Positions 12,744 to 21,983 are shown, counted from the first letter of the stretch. The stretch is 64,000 nt of DNA from Schlegelella_A sp963778525 (GCA_963778525.1 CAVZUJ010000001.1:558001-622000); one strand, 5' to 3'. Numbers and translations are program-made. The notes: generated from the letters alone by a model not told the origin.

Positions 12744-13085
12744 GGCGAGGTCCTTGAATGGATGACTGAAGGCGGCGAACGGTCGGGCCTTGTCTCCGGC
12801 GCCCGCACGGCCTCGAGCACCTGATGAACCTCGGGCCGGTCGAGGTTCGCGGTCGGCTTCTGGCGGCCGAGAAAGAGGTCGAGCAAATCGTTGTCGGCCG
12901 AGTTCCATCAGCAAGGTCAGCCCGTTGGCGTCGGCCTGGCTGATGGCGTCGCGGCGGGCGAAGAAACGCTCGATGAGAAGGTCGTTCTCGAGCAAGCCGC
13001 GCCGGCAACGCCAGCGCAGCTTGCTGAGCGCGCGGGCGTCGATCGCGCGGCCGGCAATGCCCGAGTCGACGGCGGCGGCGAGCAT
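12740..13085 (-). CDS. sdhE: Succinate dehydrogenase assembly factor SdhE (CptB family), one frameshift
   Basis: SdhE helps attach FAD covalently to SdhA. The ATG at 13085 overlaps the sdhB stop (TGATG). The diagnostic start is present: LSKLRWRCRRGLLENDLLIERFF, with the conserved RGLLE segment. The frame breaks near 12896, where GGCGAC reads GGCCGAC. The expected continuation is MELGDNDLLDLFLGRQ and a tail ending VIHS. The corrected stop overlaps the gltA ATG. About 114 residues, length 3n+1. Position between sdhB and gltA is typical of betaproteobacteria. Confidence 0.9.
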
Positions 13086-13859
13086 CAGACGGCGCGCCTC
13101 ACCATCAGTTCCTTGATCTTGCCGATGGCCTTGGTCGGGTTCAGGCCCTTCGGGCAGACGTCGACGCAGTTCATGATCGAGTGGCAGCGGAACAGGCGAT
13201 ACGGATCCTCGAGGTTGTCGAGGCGCTCGCTGGTGGCCTGGTCGCGGCTGTCGGCGATGAAGCGGTAGGCCTGCAGCAGGCCGGCGGGGCCGACGAACTT
13301 GTCGGGGTTCCACCAGAAGCTCGGGCAGGCCGTCGAGCAGCTGGCGCACAGGATGCACTCGTAGAGGCCGTTCAGCTCGTCGCGCTCCTCGGGCGACTGC
13401 AGGCGCTCCTTCTCGGGCGGCACCTCGTCGTTGACGAGGTACGGCTTGATCGAGTGGTACTGCTTGAAGAACTGCGTCATGTCGACGATCAGGTCGCGCA
13501 CGACCGGCAGGCCCGGCAAGCGGCTTCAGCACGATCGGGTCCTTCAGCGTGCGCATGTTCGTGAGGCAGGCCAGGCCGTTCTTGCCGTTGATGTTCATCG
13601 CGTCGGAGCCGCACACGCCTTCGCGGCAGGAGCGCCGAAAGCTCAGGCTCGGATCCATCTCCTTCAGCTTCATCAGGGCATCGAGCAGCATCCGCTCGCT
13701 GCCGTCGAGCGCGACCTCCATCGTCTGCATCGTCGGCGCCCGGCCGCTCTCGGGGTCGTAGCGGTAGATGTGGAAAGTGCGCAGGCTCGCCTTCGCCGGC
13801 GCGGCCGCGCCGATCGAGTTGAGGGCGGCGACCATGGAAGGCGTGGGTTCGGTGGTCAT
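13085..13859 (-). CDS. sdhB: Succinate dehydrogenase iron-sulfur subunit, one frameshift
   Basis: SdhB carries the electron relay from the SdhA flavin to the membrane quinone site. From ATG 13859 the protein reads MTTEPTPSMVAAL, then a ferredoxin-type 2Fe-2S domain with RRSCREGVCGSDAM. The frame changes at 13518-13519, with the same CTGCCGGGC to CTTGCCGGGC insertion seen in leuB. It then continues with PGLPVVRDLIVDM and the two cluster motifs CILCASCSTACPSFWW and CHSIMNCVDVCPKGLNP. The start lies two bases after the sdhA stop. The length 3n+1 corresponds to about 257 residues. Confidence 0.94.
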
Positions 13860-13861
13860 GA

Positions 13862-15677
13862 TCAGAAGGTGCGCACCTTGGGCGGGATCGATTCGACGCT
13901 CAGCGGCTTGAGCTTGCACCGGCTTGTAGTCGAGCCGGTTGCCCTCGCTGAACCAGAGCGTGTGCTTCATCCACTCGGCGTCGTTGCGGCCATTCGGATG
14001 CTCGGCGTCGTCGGCCGGGCGCTCGTATTCGAGGACGGTATGCGCGCCGCGGCATTCGTGGCGCGCCGCCGCCGAGATCATGGTCGCCTGCGCGCATTCC
14101 ATGAGGTTGTCGACCTCGAGCGCTTCGACCCGCGCGGTGTTGAAGACGTTCGACTTGTCGGCCAGGTGCATGCCCTTGGTTCGCTCGCGCCAGCGCCTTC
14201 ACCTTGGCCACGCCCTCGTCCATCGACGCCTGGGTGCGGAAGACGCCGGCGTGCTGCTGCATGGTCTTGCGCGGAGTCGTTGGCGATGTCCTGCGAGTAC
14301 TCGCCGCCGGTCGTCGCATCGAGGCGAGCCAGGCGCGGCGGCGCTGAAGTCGGCCGCGTGCGCGGGCAGCGCGCTATGGCTGCGCCCGGCCAGCTGCGAG
14401 TCGACGATGTGGTTGCCGGCGGCGCGGCCGAACACCAGCAGGTCGAGCAGCGAATTGGTGCCGAGCCGGTTCGCGCCGTGCACGCTGACGCACGAGCACT
14501 CGCCGACCGCGTAGAGGCCTTCGACGACAGTGTTCGGGTCGCCGCCCTTCGGCGCCACGACCTGGCCGTGGATGTTGGTCGGCACGCCGCCCATCTGGTA
14601 GTGGATGGTGGGCACGACCGGAATCGGTTCGCTCGTGATGTCGACGTTGGCGAAGTTGTGGCCGATCTCGTAGCACGCTCGGCAGGCGCTTGTGGATCGT
14701 CTCGGCGCCGAGGTGGTCATGTCGAGGAGCACGTAGTCCTTGTTGGGACCGCAGCCACGGCCTTCCTTGATCTCCTGGTCCATGCAGCGCGAGACGAAGT
14801 CGCGCGGCGCCAGGTCCTTCAGCGTCGGCGCATAGCGCTCCATGAAGCGCTCGCCGTTGCTGTTGCGCAGGATCGCGCCTTCGCCGCGGCAGCCTTCGGT
14901 CAGCAGCACGCCGGCGCCGGCGACGCCGGTCGGGTGGAACTGCCAGAACTCCATGTCCTCGAGCGGAATGCCGGCGCGCGCCGCCATGCCCAGGCCGTCG
15001 CCGGTGTTGATGAAGGCGTTGGTCGACGCCGCGAAGATGCGGCCGGCGCCGCCGGTGGCCAGCAGCACCGTCTTGGCCTGCAGGATGTGCAGGTCGCCGG
15101 TTTCCATCTCGAGCGCCGTGACGCCGACGACGTCGCCTTCGGCGTCGCGGATCAGGTCGAGCGCCATCCACTCGACGAAGAAACTGGTGCGCGCCTTGAC
15201 GTTCTGCTGGTAGAGCGTGTGCAGCATCGCGTGGCCGGTGCGGTCGGCCGCGGCGCAGGCGCGCTGCACCGGCTTTTCGCCGTAGTTGGCGGTGTGGCCG
15301 CCGAAGGGGCGCTGGTAGATCGTGCCGTCGGGGTTGCGGTCGAACGGCATGCCGAAGTGCTCGAGCTCGTAGACGACGTTCGGCGCCTCGCGGCACATGA
15401 ACTCGATCGCGTCCTGGTCGCCCAGCCAGTCGCTGCCCTTGACGGTGTCGTAGAAGTGGTAGTGCCAGTTGTCTTCGCTCATGTTGCCGAGCGAGGCGCC
15501 GATGCCGCCCTGCGCCGCCACGGTGTGCGAGCGCGTCGGGAACACCTTGGACAGCACGGCCACGTTGAGGCCGGCGCGCGCGAGCTGCAGCGAGGCGCGC
15601 ATGCCGGAGCCGCCGGCGCCGACGATGACGACGTCGAAACTTGCGCGTCGTGCGACCGAGGAGGTATCGACCGCCAT
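13862..15677 (-). CDS. sdhA: Succinate dehydrogenase flavoprotein subunit, several frameshifts
   Basis: SdhA oxidises succinate to fumarate with covalently bound FAD. The protein starts MAVDTSSVARRASFDVVIVG. It carries the FAD loop GAGGSGMRASLQLA and the His flavin-attachment motif in FPTRSHTVAAQGG. The catalytic region is seen in GHTANYGEKPVQRAC and in HGANRLGTNSLLDLLVFGR. A local frame excursion spans about 14690-14720 and replaces the expected THLGAETIHKRLPSV; one of its edges looks like a missing C. Further shifts lie near 14350, 14265, 14190 and 13915. Each frame resumes true SdhA sequence, ending KVRTF at the stop 13864-13862. Corrected length is about 600 residues, normal for the family. 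Confidence 0.92.
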
Positions 15678-15687
15678 GGCCCGTTCA

Positions 15688-16056
15688 TCAGAGTCTCCAC
15701 AGAACCTGGATCGCCCAGCCGGCGCAGCCGAGCAGCCAGACGATGGTCAGCGATCTGGAGCGCCGAGGCGGATGCCGACCGGCTGGACGTAGTCCATCCA
15801 GATGTCGCGCATGCCGACCCAGACGTGGTAGAGCAGCGCGACGATGGTGACGAAGGTCAGCGCCTTCATCCACTGGTGGCCGAAGATGCCGGCCCACTTG
15901 TCGTAGTCGATCGGGCCCGGGCATCAGCACCTGCGCGATCAGGGCGAGGGTGAAGACCGCCATCAGGCCACGGCGGTGATGCGCTGCGCGAGCCAGTCGC
16001 GCAGTGCCGTAGTGCGCGCCGACGACGATGCGCTTGGATCCGAAGGTCGCAGACAT
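15688..16056 (-). CDS. sdhD: Succinate dehydrogenase membrane anchor subunit SdhD, several frameshifts
   Basis: SdhD is one of two small membrane subunits that hold haem b and the quinone site. The start MSATFGSKRIVVGAHYG and the end TIVWLLGCAGWAIQVLWRL lie in the same frame. The middle leaves and re-enters frame near 16005, 15972 and 15919. The other frames supply the missing parts: WLAQRITAV before helix 1, IDYDKW, LYHVWVGMRDIWMDYV (haem-ligand His and the conserved D-Y region) and GIRLG. Net length is 3n, so the lesions cancel. It lies between sdhC and sdhA with gaps of about 10 bases. Confidence 0.88.
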   Translation of the reverse strand: MSATFGSKRIVVGAHYGTARLARAAHHRRGLMAVFTLALIAQVLMPGPDRLRQVGRHLRPPVDEGADLRHHRRAALPRLGRHARHLDGLRPAGRHPPRRSRSLTIVWLLGCAGWAIQVLWRL

Positions 16057-16065
16057 CGTGCGTCC

Positions 16066-16507
16066 TCAGTAGAGGCCGAAGAGCTTGGCGCCGAGCGCCA
16101 GAGCGAGGACGGTGCTGACGATGATCGCGGTGAGCGCCGAGATGCGGCCGAATTCGGCCCACGGCGTGGGTCACGTCCATCCAGAGATGGCGCAGGCCGG
16201 CACAGAAATGCTGCAGGTAGGCCCAGATCAGGCCGAAAGCCACGAGCTTCACGAACCAGCCGGGGATCCAGCCGGTGCCATAGGCGAGGACGCTTGTGAA
16301 CTGATCGAACGAAACTTCGGAGGTGACGCTGGTATCGAACATCCAGATCACGAAAGGCAGCAGCAGGAACATCAGGGCGCCGCTGATGCGGTGCAGGATC
16401 GAGACCCAGCCGGCGGCCGGCAGGCGATACGATGCGAGCTGGGTAATGTGAATGTTGCGATAGACCGGTGCCTTCTTGAGCGGTTGTTCTTTGAGCGACG
16501 TGACCAT
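16066..16507 (-). CDS. sdhC: Succinate dehydrogenase cytochrome b556 subunit SdhC, one frameshift
   Basis: SdhC is the larger membrane anchor and a quinone/haem ligand subunit. From ATG 16507 it reads MVTSLKEQPLKKAPVYRN. The family signature is ILHRISGALMFLLLPFVIW, and AYLQHFCAGLRHLWMDVTH carries the haem-ligand His. The frame changes near 16154, where CGATTC reads CGAATTC. The corrected end is ALGAKLFGLY followed by TGA at 16068-16066. It is the first gene of the sdh operon and faces mdh across a 135-base divergent region. The length 3n+1 corresponds to about 146 residues. Confidence 0.93.
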
Positions 16508-16642
16508 GTCCAGCCTTTTTCTCACCGAGCGCGAAGCCACCGCGCAGCCGATCGATTTTATTGCAACGCAGCAGACTTTAACCGCGCCGGGCCCCGCGCG
16601 CGCTGCAGTCCTTCCTCCAACCACACACTCCTCGGAGATTTC
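16508..16642. promoter_or_regulatory. Divergent sdhC/mdh promoter region
   Basis: This 135-base gap separates the minus-strand sdh operon from the plus-strand mdh gene and must hold both promoters. On the minus strand a TAAAAT hexamer (16560-16555) is a fair -10 candidate about 50 bases before sdhC, but I see no good -35. On the plus strand a CGGAGA Shine-Dalgarno (16633-16638) precedes the mdh ATG. Many betaproteobacteria carry a GntR regulator gene between these two units; none is present here. Confidence 0.45.
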
Positions 16643-17629
16643 ATGAGCAAGTACCCCGTCCGCGTTGCCGTCACCGGTGCTGCCGGCCAGATCGGTTATG
16701 CCCTCCTCTTTCGCATCGCCTCGGGCGAAATGCTCGGCAAGGATCAGCCCGTGATCCTGCAGCTGCTCGAGATCCCCGACGAGAAGGCACAGAAGGCGCT
16801 CAAGGGCGTGATGATGGAGCTCGACGACTGCGCCTTCCCGCTGCTTGCCGGCATGAGCGCGCACGGCGACCCGATGACCGCGTTCAAGGACGTCGACTAC
16901 GCGCTGCTTGTCGGCGCGCGCCCGCGCGGCCCCGGCATGGAGCGCAAGGATCTGCTTTCGGCCAACGCCCAGATCTTCACGGCCCAAGGCAAGGCGCTCG
17001 ACAAGGTCGCCTCGCGCAACGTCAAGGTGCTGGTCGTCGGCAACCCGGCCAACACCAACGCCTACATCGCGATGAAGAGCGCACCCAGCCTGCCGCGCAA
17101 GAACTTCACGGCGATGCTGCGCCTCGATCACAACCGCGCCGCCAGCCAGATCGCGGCCAAGACCGGCAAGCCCGTGGCCTCGATCGAGAAGCTCACCGTC
17201 TGGGGCAACCATTCGCCCACGATGTATGCCGACTACCGTTTCGCCACCATCGACGGCAAGCCGGTGAAGGCACTGATCAACGACGACGCCTGGAACAAGG
17301 ACGTCTTCCTGCCGACGGTCGGCAAGCGCGGCGCGGCCATCATCGAAGCGCGCGGCCTGTCCTCGGCGGCGTCGGCGGCGAATGCGGCGATCGACCACAT
17401 GCACGACTGGGCGCTCGGCTCGAAGGGCAAGTGGGTGACGATGGGCATCGCCTCGGACGGCCAGTACGGCATTCCCAAGGACACGATGTTCGGCTTTCCC
17501 GTGACCACCGAGAACGGCGAGTGGAAGCTCGTCGAGGGCCTCGACATCGACGCTTTCAGCCAGGAGCGCATCAACATCACGCTGAAGGAATTGCAGGAGG
17601 AGCAGGAAGGCGTCAAGCACCTGCTCTGA
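16643..17629 (+). CDS. mdh: Malate dehydrogenase (NAD-dependent)
   Basis: Mdh oxidises malate to oxaloacetate in the citric-acid cycle. The 328-residue frame is intact. It starts MSKYPVRVAVTGAAGQIGYAL with the glycine-rich NAD loop. The active-site mobile region is LLVGARPRGPGMERKDLL, and VVGNPANTNAYIAMK, the substrate Arg in MLRLDHNRAASQIA and the catalytic His in WGNHSPTMYADY follow. The size and motifs match the beta/gammaproteobacterial type-2 form. It stands alone downstream of its own promoter, facing the sdh-gltA operon. Confidence 0.98.
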   Translation: MSKYPVRVAVTGAAGQIGYALLFRIASGEMLGKDQPVILQLLEIPDEKAQKALKGVMMELDDCAFPLLAGMSAHGDPMTAFKDVDYALLVGARPRGPGMERKDLLSANAQIFTAQGKALDKVASRNVKVLVVGNPANTNAYIAMKSAPSLPRKNFTAMLRLDHNRAASQIAAKTGKPVASIEKLTVWGNHSPTMYADYRFATIDGKPVKALINDDAWNKDVFLPTVGKRGAAIIEARGLSSAASAANAAIDHMHDWALGSKGKWVTMGIASDGQYGIPKDTMFGFPVTTENGEWKLVEGLDIDAFSQERINITLKELQEEQEGVKHLL

Positions 17630-17670
17630 GCCGCGAGGCTGCGCCGCACGACGGCCGCACTGTCCACGCC

Positions 17671-18447
17671 ATGAGCGACTGGAACCCGCAGCTCTATCGC
17701 CGCTTCGAGGCCGAGCGCACCCGGCCGGCGGCCGATCTGCTCGCCGGCGTCGACCTCGCGGCGCCGCGCCGCGTCTTCGATCTCGGCTGCGGCCCCGGCA
17801 ACTCCACCGAGTTGCTGGCCGGACGCTGGCCCGAGGCCGAGATCGTCGGCACCGACAACTCCGAAGCGATGCTCGTCAGCGCGCGCGAGCGCCTGCCGGC
17901 GTTGCGCTTCGAGCTCTCCGACATCGCAACCTGGCAGCCGCGAGAAGCGCCCGACCTGGTCTACGCCAACGCCGCGCTGCAATGGGTGGCAGACCACGCC
18001 GCGCTCTTTCCTCGCCTCTTCGCCACGCTGGCGCCCGGCGGCGTGCTCGCGGTGCAGATGCCCGACAACCTCGGCGCGCCGAGCCACGAGTCGATGCGCG
18101 CCGTCGCGTCGCTGCCGGCCTATGCCGCAACGATCGGCGATGCCGGCAGCGTGCGCAGCCGCATCCTGGCGCCCGAGGGCTACTACGACCTGCTCGCGCG
18201 CGATGCCGCCAGCGTCGACGTCTGGCGCACCACGTACCACCATCCGATGGCCTCGCCACGGGCCATCGTCGACTGGCTGCGCAGCACCGGCCTCAGGCCT
18301 TTCCTGGATCGCCTGGACGCAGCGCAGCAGGCTTCCTTTCTCGACGACTACGAGCGCCGCATCGATGCCGCCTATCCGGCACGCAGCGACGGCCAGCGGC
18401 TGCTCTCGTTTCCGCGTCTGTTCATCGTCGCGACGCGGCGCGCCTGA
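17671..18447 (+). CDS. tam: Trans-aconitate 2-methyltransferase
   Basis: Tam methylates trans-aconitate, a by-product of aconitate that inhibits aconitase, using S-adenosylmethionine. The 258-residue protein starts MSDWNPQLYRRFEAERTRPA, the family's N-terminal hallmark. The SAM loop is VFDLGCGPGNSTELLA, and YANAALQWVADH and VQMPDNLGAPSH are further Tam stretches. It begins 41 bases after mdh and ends 4 bases before a CitE-like gene, so the three may share a transcript. The location among citric-acid-cycle genes fits a metabolite-repair role. Confidence 0.9.
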   Translation: MSDWNPQLYRRFEAERTRPAADLLAGVDLAAPRRVFDLGCGPGNSTELLAGRWPEAEIVGTDNSEAMLVSARERLPALRFELSDIATWQPREAPDLVYANAALQWVADHAALFPRLFATLAPGGVLAVQMPDNLGAPSHESMRAVASLPAYAATIGDAGSVRSRILAPEGYYDLLARDAASVDVWRTTYHHPMASPRAIVDWLRSTGLRPFLDRLDAAQQASFLDDYERRIDAAYPARSDGQRLLSFPRLFIVATRRA

Positions 18448-18451
18448 GCGC

Positions 18452-19450
18452 ATGACCAACTCCGCGAGCATCGACCCCGGCGCCCTCCTGTTCGACGCCG
18501 GCGAGGCATCGCACGCGCTGCCGGTCTGCGACCACTACGCCGGCATCGAGGCGCGCATGACCAAGAGCCTGGCGCTGCAGGCCGAGCTCGGCCCGATCTT
18601 CGACGTGACGCTCGACTGCGAAGACGGCGCGCCCGTGGGCGGCGAAGCCGAGCATGCCCACCTCGTCGCGGAGATGGCGCTGTCGAAGCACAACGTGCTC
18701 GGCCGCTGCGGCGCGCGTCTGCATCCTGTGGAACACCCGTCGTTCGAGGCCGACGTTGCCATCGTCGTCGGCAAGGCTGCGGCGCGTCTTGCCTACGTGA
18801 TGCTGCCCAAGGTGGAAAGCGTGGCCGACGTGCAGCGCGCCGCCATCGCGATCGATGCCTTCGCCAACGGACACACGATTCCCCTGCACGCCCTGATCGA
18901 GACGCACGGCGGCCTGCGCGATGTCGCGGCGATTGCGGCCCACCCGCGCATCGAGTCGCTGTCATTCGGACTGATGGATTTCGTGTCGGCGCATCGCGGC
19001 GCGATCCCGGCCAGCGCGATGACGGCCGACGGGCAGTTCACGCACCCGATCGTCGTTCGTGCCAAGGTCGAGATCGCCGCTGCCTGCCATGCCTTCGGCA
19101 AGACGCCGTCGCACAGCGTGGTCACCGAGTTCTCCGACGCGAGGCTCGTCGCCGAGGCGGCGCGGCGTGCCGCGCGCGAGTTCGCCTTCACCCGGATGTG
19201 GAGCATCCATCCGGATCAGGTCCGGCCGATCGTCGCGGCGTTCGCTCCCGACGCGCGCGAGGTCGACGAAGCCGTGACCATCATCGATGCCGCGGCCGAC
19301 GCCGGCTGGGCGCCGATCCGGCACGGCGGCGTGCTCCACGACCGAGCCAGCTATCGCTACTGGTGGCGCATCGTCGTGCGCGCCCAGCGCACCGGCCTGG
19401 CCTTGCCGGCCGACTTCCGGCAGCGCTTCTTCGGCGATTCGCGGCCGTGA
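18452..19450 (+). CDS. CitE/HpcH-HpaI family CoA-ester lyase
   Basis: Members of this TIM-barrel aldolase/lyase family cleave acyl-CoA esters such as malyl-CoA or citramalyl-CoA using Mg2+. The 332-residue protein shows the Mg-binding acid pair in FDVTLDCEDGAPVGGEAEHA, an Arg-bearing strand LGRCGARLHPVEHP, and LPKVESVADV, ALIETHGGLRDV and SLSFGLMDFVSAHRGA. The exact substrate cannot be read from the sequence. Its place directly behind mdh and tam suggests work on a citric-acid-cycle CoA ester, perhaps L-malyl-CoA or related. Homologues sit next to mdh in many Burkholderiales. The start is ATG 18452, four bases after the tam stop. Confidence 0.8.
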   Translation: MTNSASIDPGALLFDAGEASHALPVCDHYAGIEARMTKSLALQAELGPIFDVTLDCEDGAPVGGEAEHAHLVAEMALSKHNVLGRCGARLHPVEHPSFEADVAIVVGKAAARLAYVMLPKVESVADVQRAAIAIDAFANGHTIPLHALIETHGGLRDVAAIAAHPRIESLSFGLMDFVSAHRGAIPASAMTADGQFTHPIVVRAKVEIAAACHAFGKTPSHSVVTEFSDARLVAEAARRAAREFAFTRMWSIHPDQVRPIVAAFAPDAREVDEAVTIIDAAADAGWAPIRHGGVLHDRASYRYWWRIVVRAQRTGLALPADFRQRFFGDSRP

Positions 19451-19578
19451 CGCGCTGCAGGGTCCCGGAGCGTGATGCAAGTCCCGCGCCGACGGTAACC
19501 GGCGGTAATGCGGATGCGCGCCCCGCTTTCACTGAACCACAATGGCGGCCGCGCGTCACCCAGCCAGGAGGCAGACTC

Positions 19579-20067
19579 ATGTTCGTACGCCACGCCGTTT
19601 TCGCCCTCGCGCTCGCCGCCGCGGGCTCGCTCGCCCTGCCCGCTGCCGCACAGACCGCAACGCCTGCCAAATCGACCAAGCCCGCGCCGAAGGCGAAGGC
19701 CGCGCCGGCGCCGGTGCAGGTGGTGATCGTGGCCGCCGACATCGACCAGATGAAGGCCGCCAACCTGGTGTACTACGGCCTGTACGACTGCGAGTTCAAC
19801 GACAAGGTCACCATCACCCAGAGCGCGACCTATCCGGCCTACGTCGATGTGACCGAGAAGAAGAACAAGTGGCTGATGAAGCCGGTTCTTTCCTCCACCG
19901 GCGCCGTTCGCCTCGAAGACGTGGGCGGCGAGACCCTGATGGTGCAGATCGCGACCAAGTCGATGCTGCTCAACGTCAAGACCGGACACCGCATCGTCGA
20001 CGACTGCATCAGCCCGAAGCAGCGCGAGATGATCGAAGCAGCGAAGGCGGCCAAGGCGTCTTCCTGA
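19579..20067 (+). CDS. Secreted protein of unknown function
   Basis: I do not recognise the family. An AGGAGG Shine-Dalgarno (19566-19571) precedes ATG 19579. Residues 1-25 form a clear signal peptide (MFVRHAVFALALAAAGSL, cleavage after AAAQ). A short Lys/Ala/Pro linker follows, then a compact soluble domain with two cysteines: YGLYDCEFNDKV near the start and RIVDDCISPKQRE near the end, probably a disulfide in the periplasm. A terminator lies 25 bases past the stop. The 128 bases before the start suggest it has its own promoter. Confidence 0.75.
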   Translation: MFVRHAVFALALAAAGSLALPAAAQTATPAKSTKPAPKAKAAPAPVQVVIVAADIDQMKAANLVYYGLYDCEFNDKVTITQSATYPAYVDVTEKKNKWLMKPVLSSTGAVRLEDVGGETLMVQIATKSMLLNVKTGHRIVDDCISPKQREMIEAAKAAKASS

Positions 20068-20092
20068 TCGGCCGCTCCCCGCCACCACGCGA

Positions 20093-20114
20093 CGCGCCCC
20101 GAGGGGCGCGTTTT
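20093..20114 (+). terminator. Rho-independent terminator
   Basis: The inverted repeat CGCGCCCC-GA-GGGGCGCG is followed at once by TTTT. In practice this is a seven-base-pair all-GC stem with a CGAG loop. It lies 25 bases after the stop of the secreted-protein gene and 48 bases before serC on the same strand, so it should end the upstream transcript and leave serC with a separate promoter. Confidence 0.85.
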
Positions 20115-20161
20115 CATTGCAGCGTCATGCCGCGACGACGGGCCGGCCAGATAATGCCGGC

Positions 20162-21245
20162 ATGACACGCCCGTTCAACTTCAGCCCCGGCCCCGCGGCC
20201 CTCCCCGAACCTGTGCTGCGCCAGGCCGCAGCGGAAATGCTCGACTGGAACGGCTCCGGCATGTCGGTGATGGAAATGAGCCATCGCGGCAAGGAGTTCA
20301 TGGCCATCCAGGCCGAGGCCGAAGCCAACCTGCGCGAGCTGCTCGCTCTTCCCGCGAGCTACAAGGTCCTGTTCCTGCAGGGCGGCGCGATCGGGCAGAA
20401 CGCCATCGTGCCGATGAACCTGCTGCGCGGCCACGACAAGGCCGCCTACGTCAACACCGGCGAGTGGTCGAAGCGCTCGATCGCGGAGGCGGCCCACTAC
20501 TGCCGCGTCGAGATCGCGGCGAGCGGCGAGGCAAGCGGCTTCACGTCGATCCCGAAGCAGAGCGAGTGGCACGTCGATCCGGACGCGGCCTACGTGCACA
20601 TCTGCTCGAACGAAACCATCGGCGGCGTCGAGTTCCACTGGACGCCCGACACCGGCGCGGTGCCGCTGGTGGCCGACATGTCGTCGAACATCCTGTCGCG
20701 GCCCATCGACGTGGGCCGCTACGGGCTGATCTACGGCGGCGCGCAGAAGAATATCGGCCCGGCCGGCCTGACCTTCGTGATCGTCCGCGACGACCTGCTC
20801 GGCGGCGCCCTGCCGACCACGCCGCAGGCCTTCGACTACACGGTGCAGGCGGCCAACAACTCGATGATCAACACGCCGCCGACCTACGCCATCTATGTCG
20901 CCGGGCTGGTCTTTCGCTGGCTGAAAGCCGAAGGCGGACTGGTCGCGATGGAAGCGAGGAACCGCGCCAAGGCGAAGCTGCTCTACGACACCATCGACGC
21001 GAGCGACTTCTATCTCAACCGGATCGCCCGCGAAGACCGCTCGCTCATGAATGTCGCCTTCCATCTCGCCGATCCAGTCGCGCGACGCCGCCTTTCTCGA
21101 AGGCGCGAAAGCGGCCGGATTGCTGGCCCTCAAGGGCCATCGCATCGTCGGCGGCATGCGGGCCTCGATCTACAACGCGATGCCGATCGCCGGGGTGCAG
21201 GCGCTCGTCGCCTACATGAAGGACTTCGCGGCCCGGCACGCTTGA
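20162..21245 (+). CDS. serC: Phosphoserine aminotransferase, one frameshift
   Basis: SerC is a PLP aminotransferase making phosphoserine for serine synthesis and also acting in pyridoxal-phosphate synthesis. It starts MTRPFNFSPGPAALPEPVL, the family signature. FLQGGAIGQNAIVPMN, HICSNETIGGVEF and the PLP lysine in LIYGGAQKNIGPAGL follow. The frame changes near 21074 (GATCAG read as GATCCAG) and resumes as SRDAAFLEGAKAAGLLALKGH to the TGA at 21245. About 360 residues after removing one base. No PheA/aro neighbours are present; a toxin-antitoxin pair follows. Confidence 0.95.
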
Positions 21246-21259
21246 ATCGCGTGGACGAA

Positions 21260-21280
21260 GTATGCGAGAATCATGCATAC
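21260..21280. promoter_or_regulatory. Inverted-repeat operator upstream of the toxin-antitoxin pair
   Basis: GTATGC (21260-21265), nine spacer bases, then GCATAC (21275-21280) form a perfect 6-9-6 inverted repeat. It lies 30 bases before the ATG of the AbrB-type antitoxin gene, where these antitoxins usually bind to repress their own operon. The TATGC/GCATA arms are AT-richer than the surrounding sequence, as expected of a promoter. The function is inferred from position and symmetry. Confidence 0.6.
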
Positions 21281-21310
21281 CGAATCAATCTGAATAGACC
21301 GAGGCCACGC

Positions 21311-21556
21311 ATGCACGCCACCGTCGCCGAACGCGGGCAGATCACCTTGCCCAAGGCCGTGCGCGATGCGCTCGGGCTGACCAAGGGCACGCAACTGAAG
21401 GTCGAGCTCGACGGCGGTCGGATCATCCTGCGCAAGAACGTCGACGACGCGTTGTCGCGCCTGCGCGGCCGCTTCAAGCTGGCCGAAGGCAAGACCACCG
21501 ACGACATCATGCGCGACCTGCGCGGCCGTGCGCCGGGAGATCCGGTCGACCTCTGA
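21311..21556 (+). CDS. AbrB-family antitoxin (VapB-like)
   Basis: The 81-residue protein opens with a swapped-hairpin AbrB DNA-binding fold: ATVAERGQITLPKAVRDALG, then LTKGTQLKVELDGGRIILRK. The C-terminal 35 residues (RGRFKLAEGKTTDDIMRDL) are the usual toxin-neutralising tail. The next gene, eight bases away, encodes a PIN-domain toxin, which makes this a type II toxin-antitoxin pair. The antitoxin should bind the inverted repeat just upstream and repress both genes. Confidence 0.88.
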   Translation: MHATVAERGQITLPKAVRDALGLTKGTQLKVELDGGRIILRKNVDDALSRLRGRFKLAEGKTTDDIMRDLRGRAPGDPVDL

Positions 21557-21563
21557 GTCCGCG

Positions 21564-21983
21564 ATGCTCACCGCCATCGATTCCTCGGCGCTGATCGACC
21601 TGCTCGGCGACGACACCCGCGCCGAAGCCGCCGAAACGGCGATCCGGCAATCGATGACGCGCGGCTCGGTCGTGGTCTGCGACGTCGTCGTCAGCGAAGT
21701 GGTCGCCGGTCTCGGCTTCGGCGGCGAGCTCTACGACGTCCTCGAAGGCGCCGGCATCCGCTTCCTGCCGACCGAGGTTCGCTCGGCGATCCGCGCCGGC
21801 GAGATGCAGCGGCGCTACAAGGATCGCCTGAAGGCGGACGGGCGCAAGCCCGTTTCGCCGCGCACGGTTCCCGATTTCCTGATCGGCGCGCACGCGCTGC
21901 TGCAATGCAGCGGCCTGATCACCCGCGACGCCGGCTTCTTTCGCGACTACTTCAAGGGCCTCAAGATCATCGTCCCCGCGTAG
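21564..21983 (+). CDS. PIN-domain ribonuclease toxin (VapC-like)
   Basis: PIN toxins are Mg2+-dependent RNases that cut tRNA or rRNA when free of their antitoxin. The 139-residue protein has the four expected acidic residues: Asp6 in AIDSSALIDLL, Glu45 in VVSEVVAGL, Asp104 in VPDFLIGAHAL and Asp122 in LITRDAGFF. The toxin therefore looks catalytically complete. I chose ATG 21564 over an in-frame upstream start at 21528 that would overlap the antitoxin and precede the PIN fold. It ends 42 bases before acnA, so the pair sits neatly between serC and acnA. Confidence 0.88.
   Translation: MLTAIDSSALIDLLGDDTRAEAAETAIRQSMTRGSVVVCDVVVSEVVAGLGFGGELYDVLEGAGIRFLPTEVRSAIRAGEMQRRYKDRLKADGRKPVSPRTVPDFLIGAHALLQCSGLITRDAGFFRDYFKGLKIIVPA

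Noticed and set aside
11430..14171. A 913-codon gene joining sdhA end, sdhB, sdhE and gltA
   Set aside because: The long frame is created by insertions in sdhB and sdhE. Each part matches a separate family, with proper starts and overlapping stops.
13431..15953. An 840-codon open frame on the plus strand across sdhB, sdhA and sdhD
   Set aside because: It is antisense to the succinate dehydrogenase genes, whose motifs are unmistakable; the frame is a high-GC codon-position shadow.
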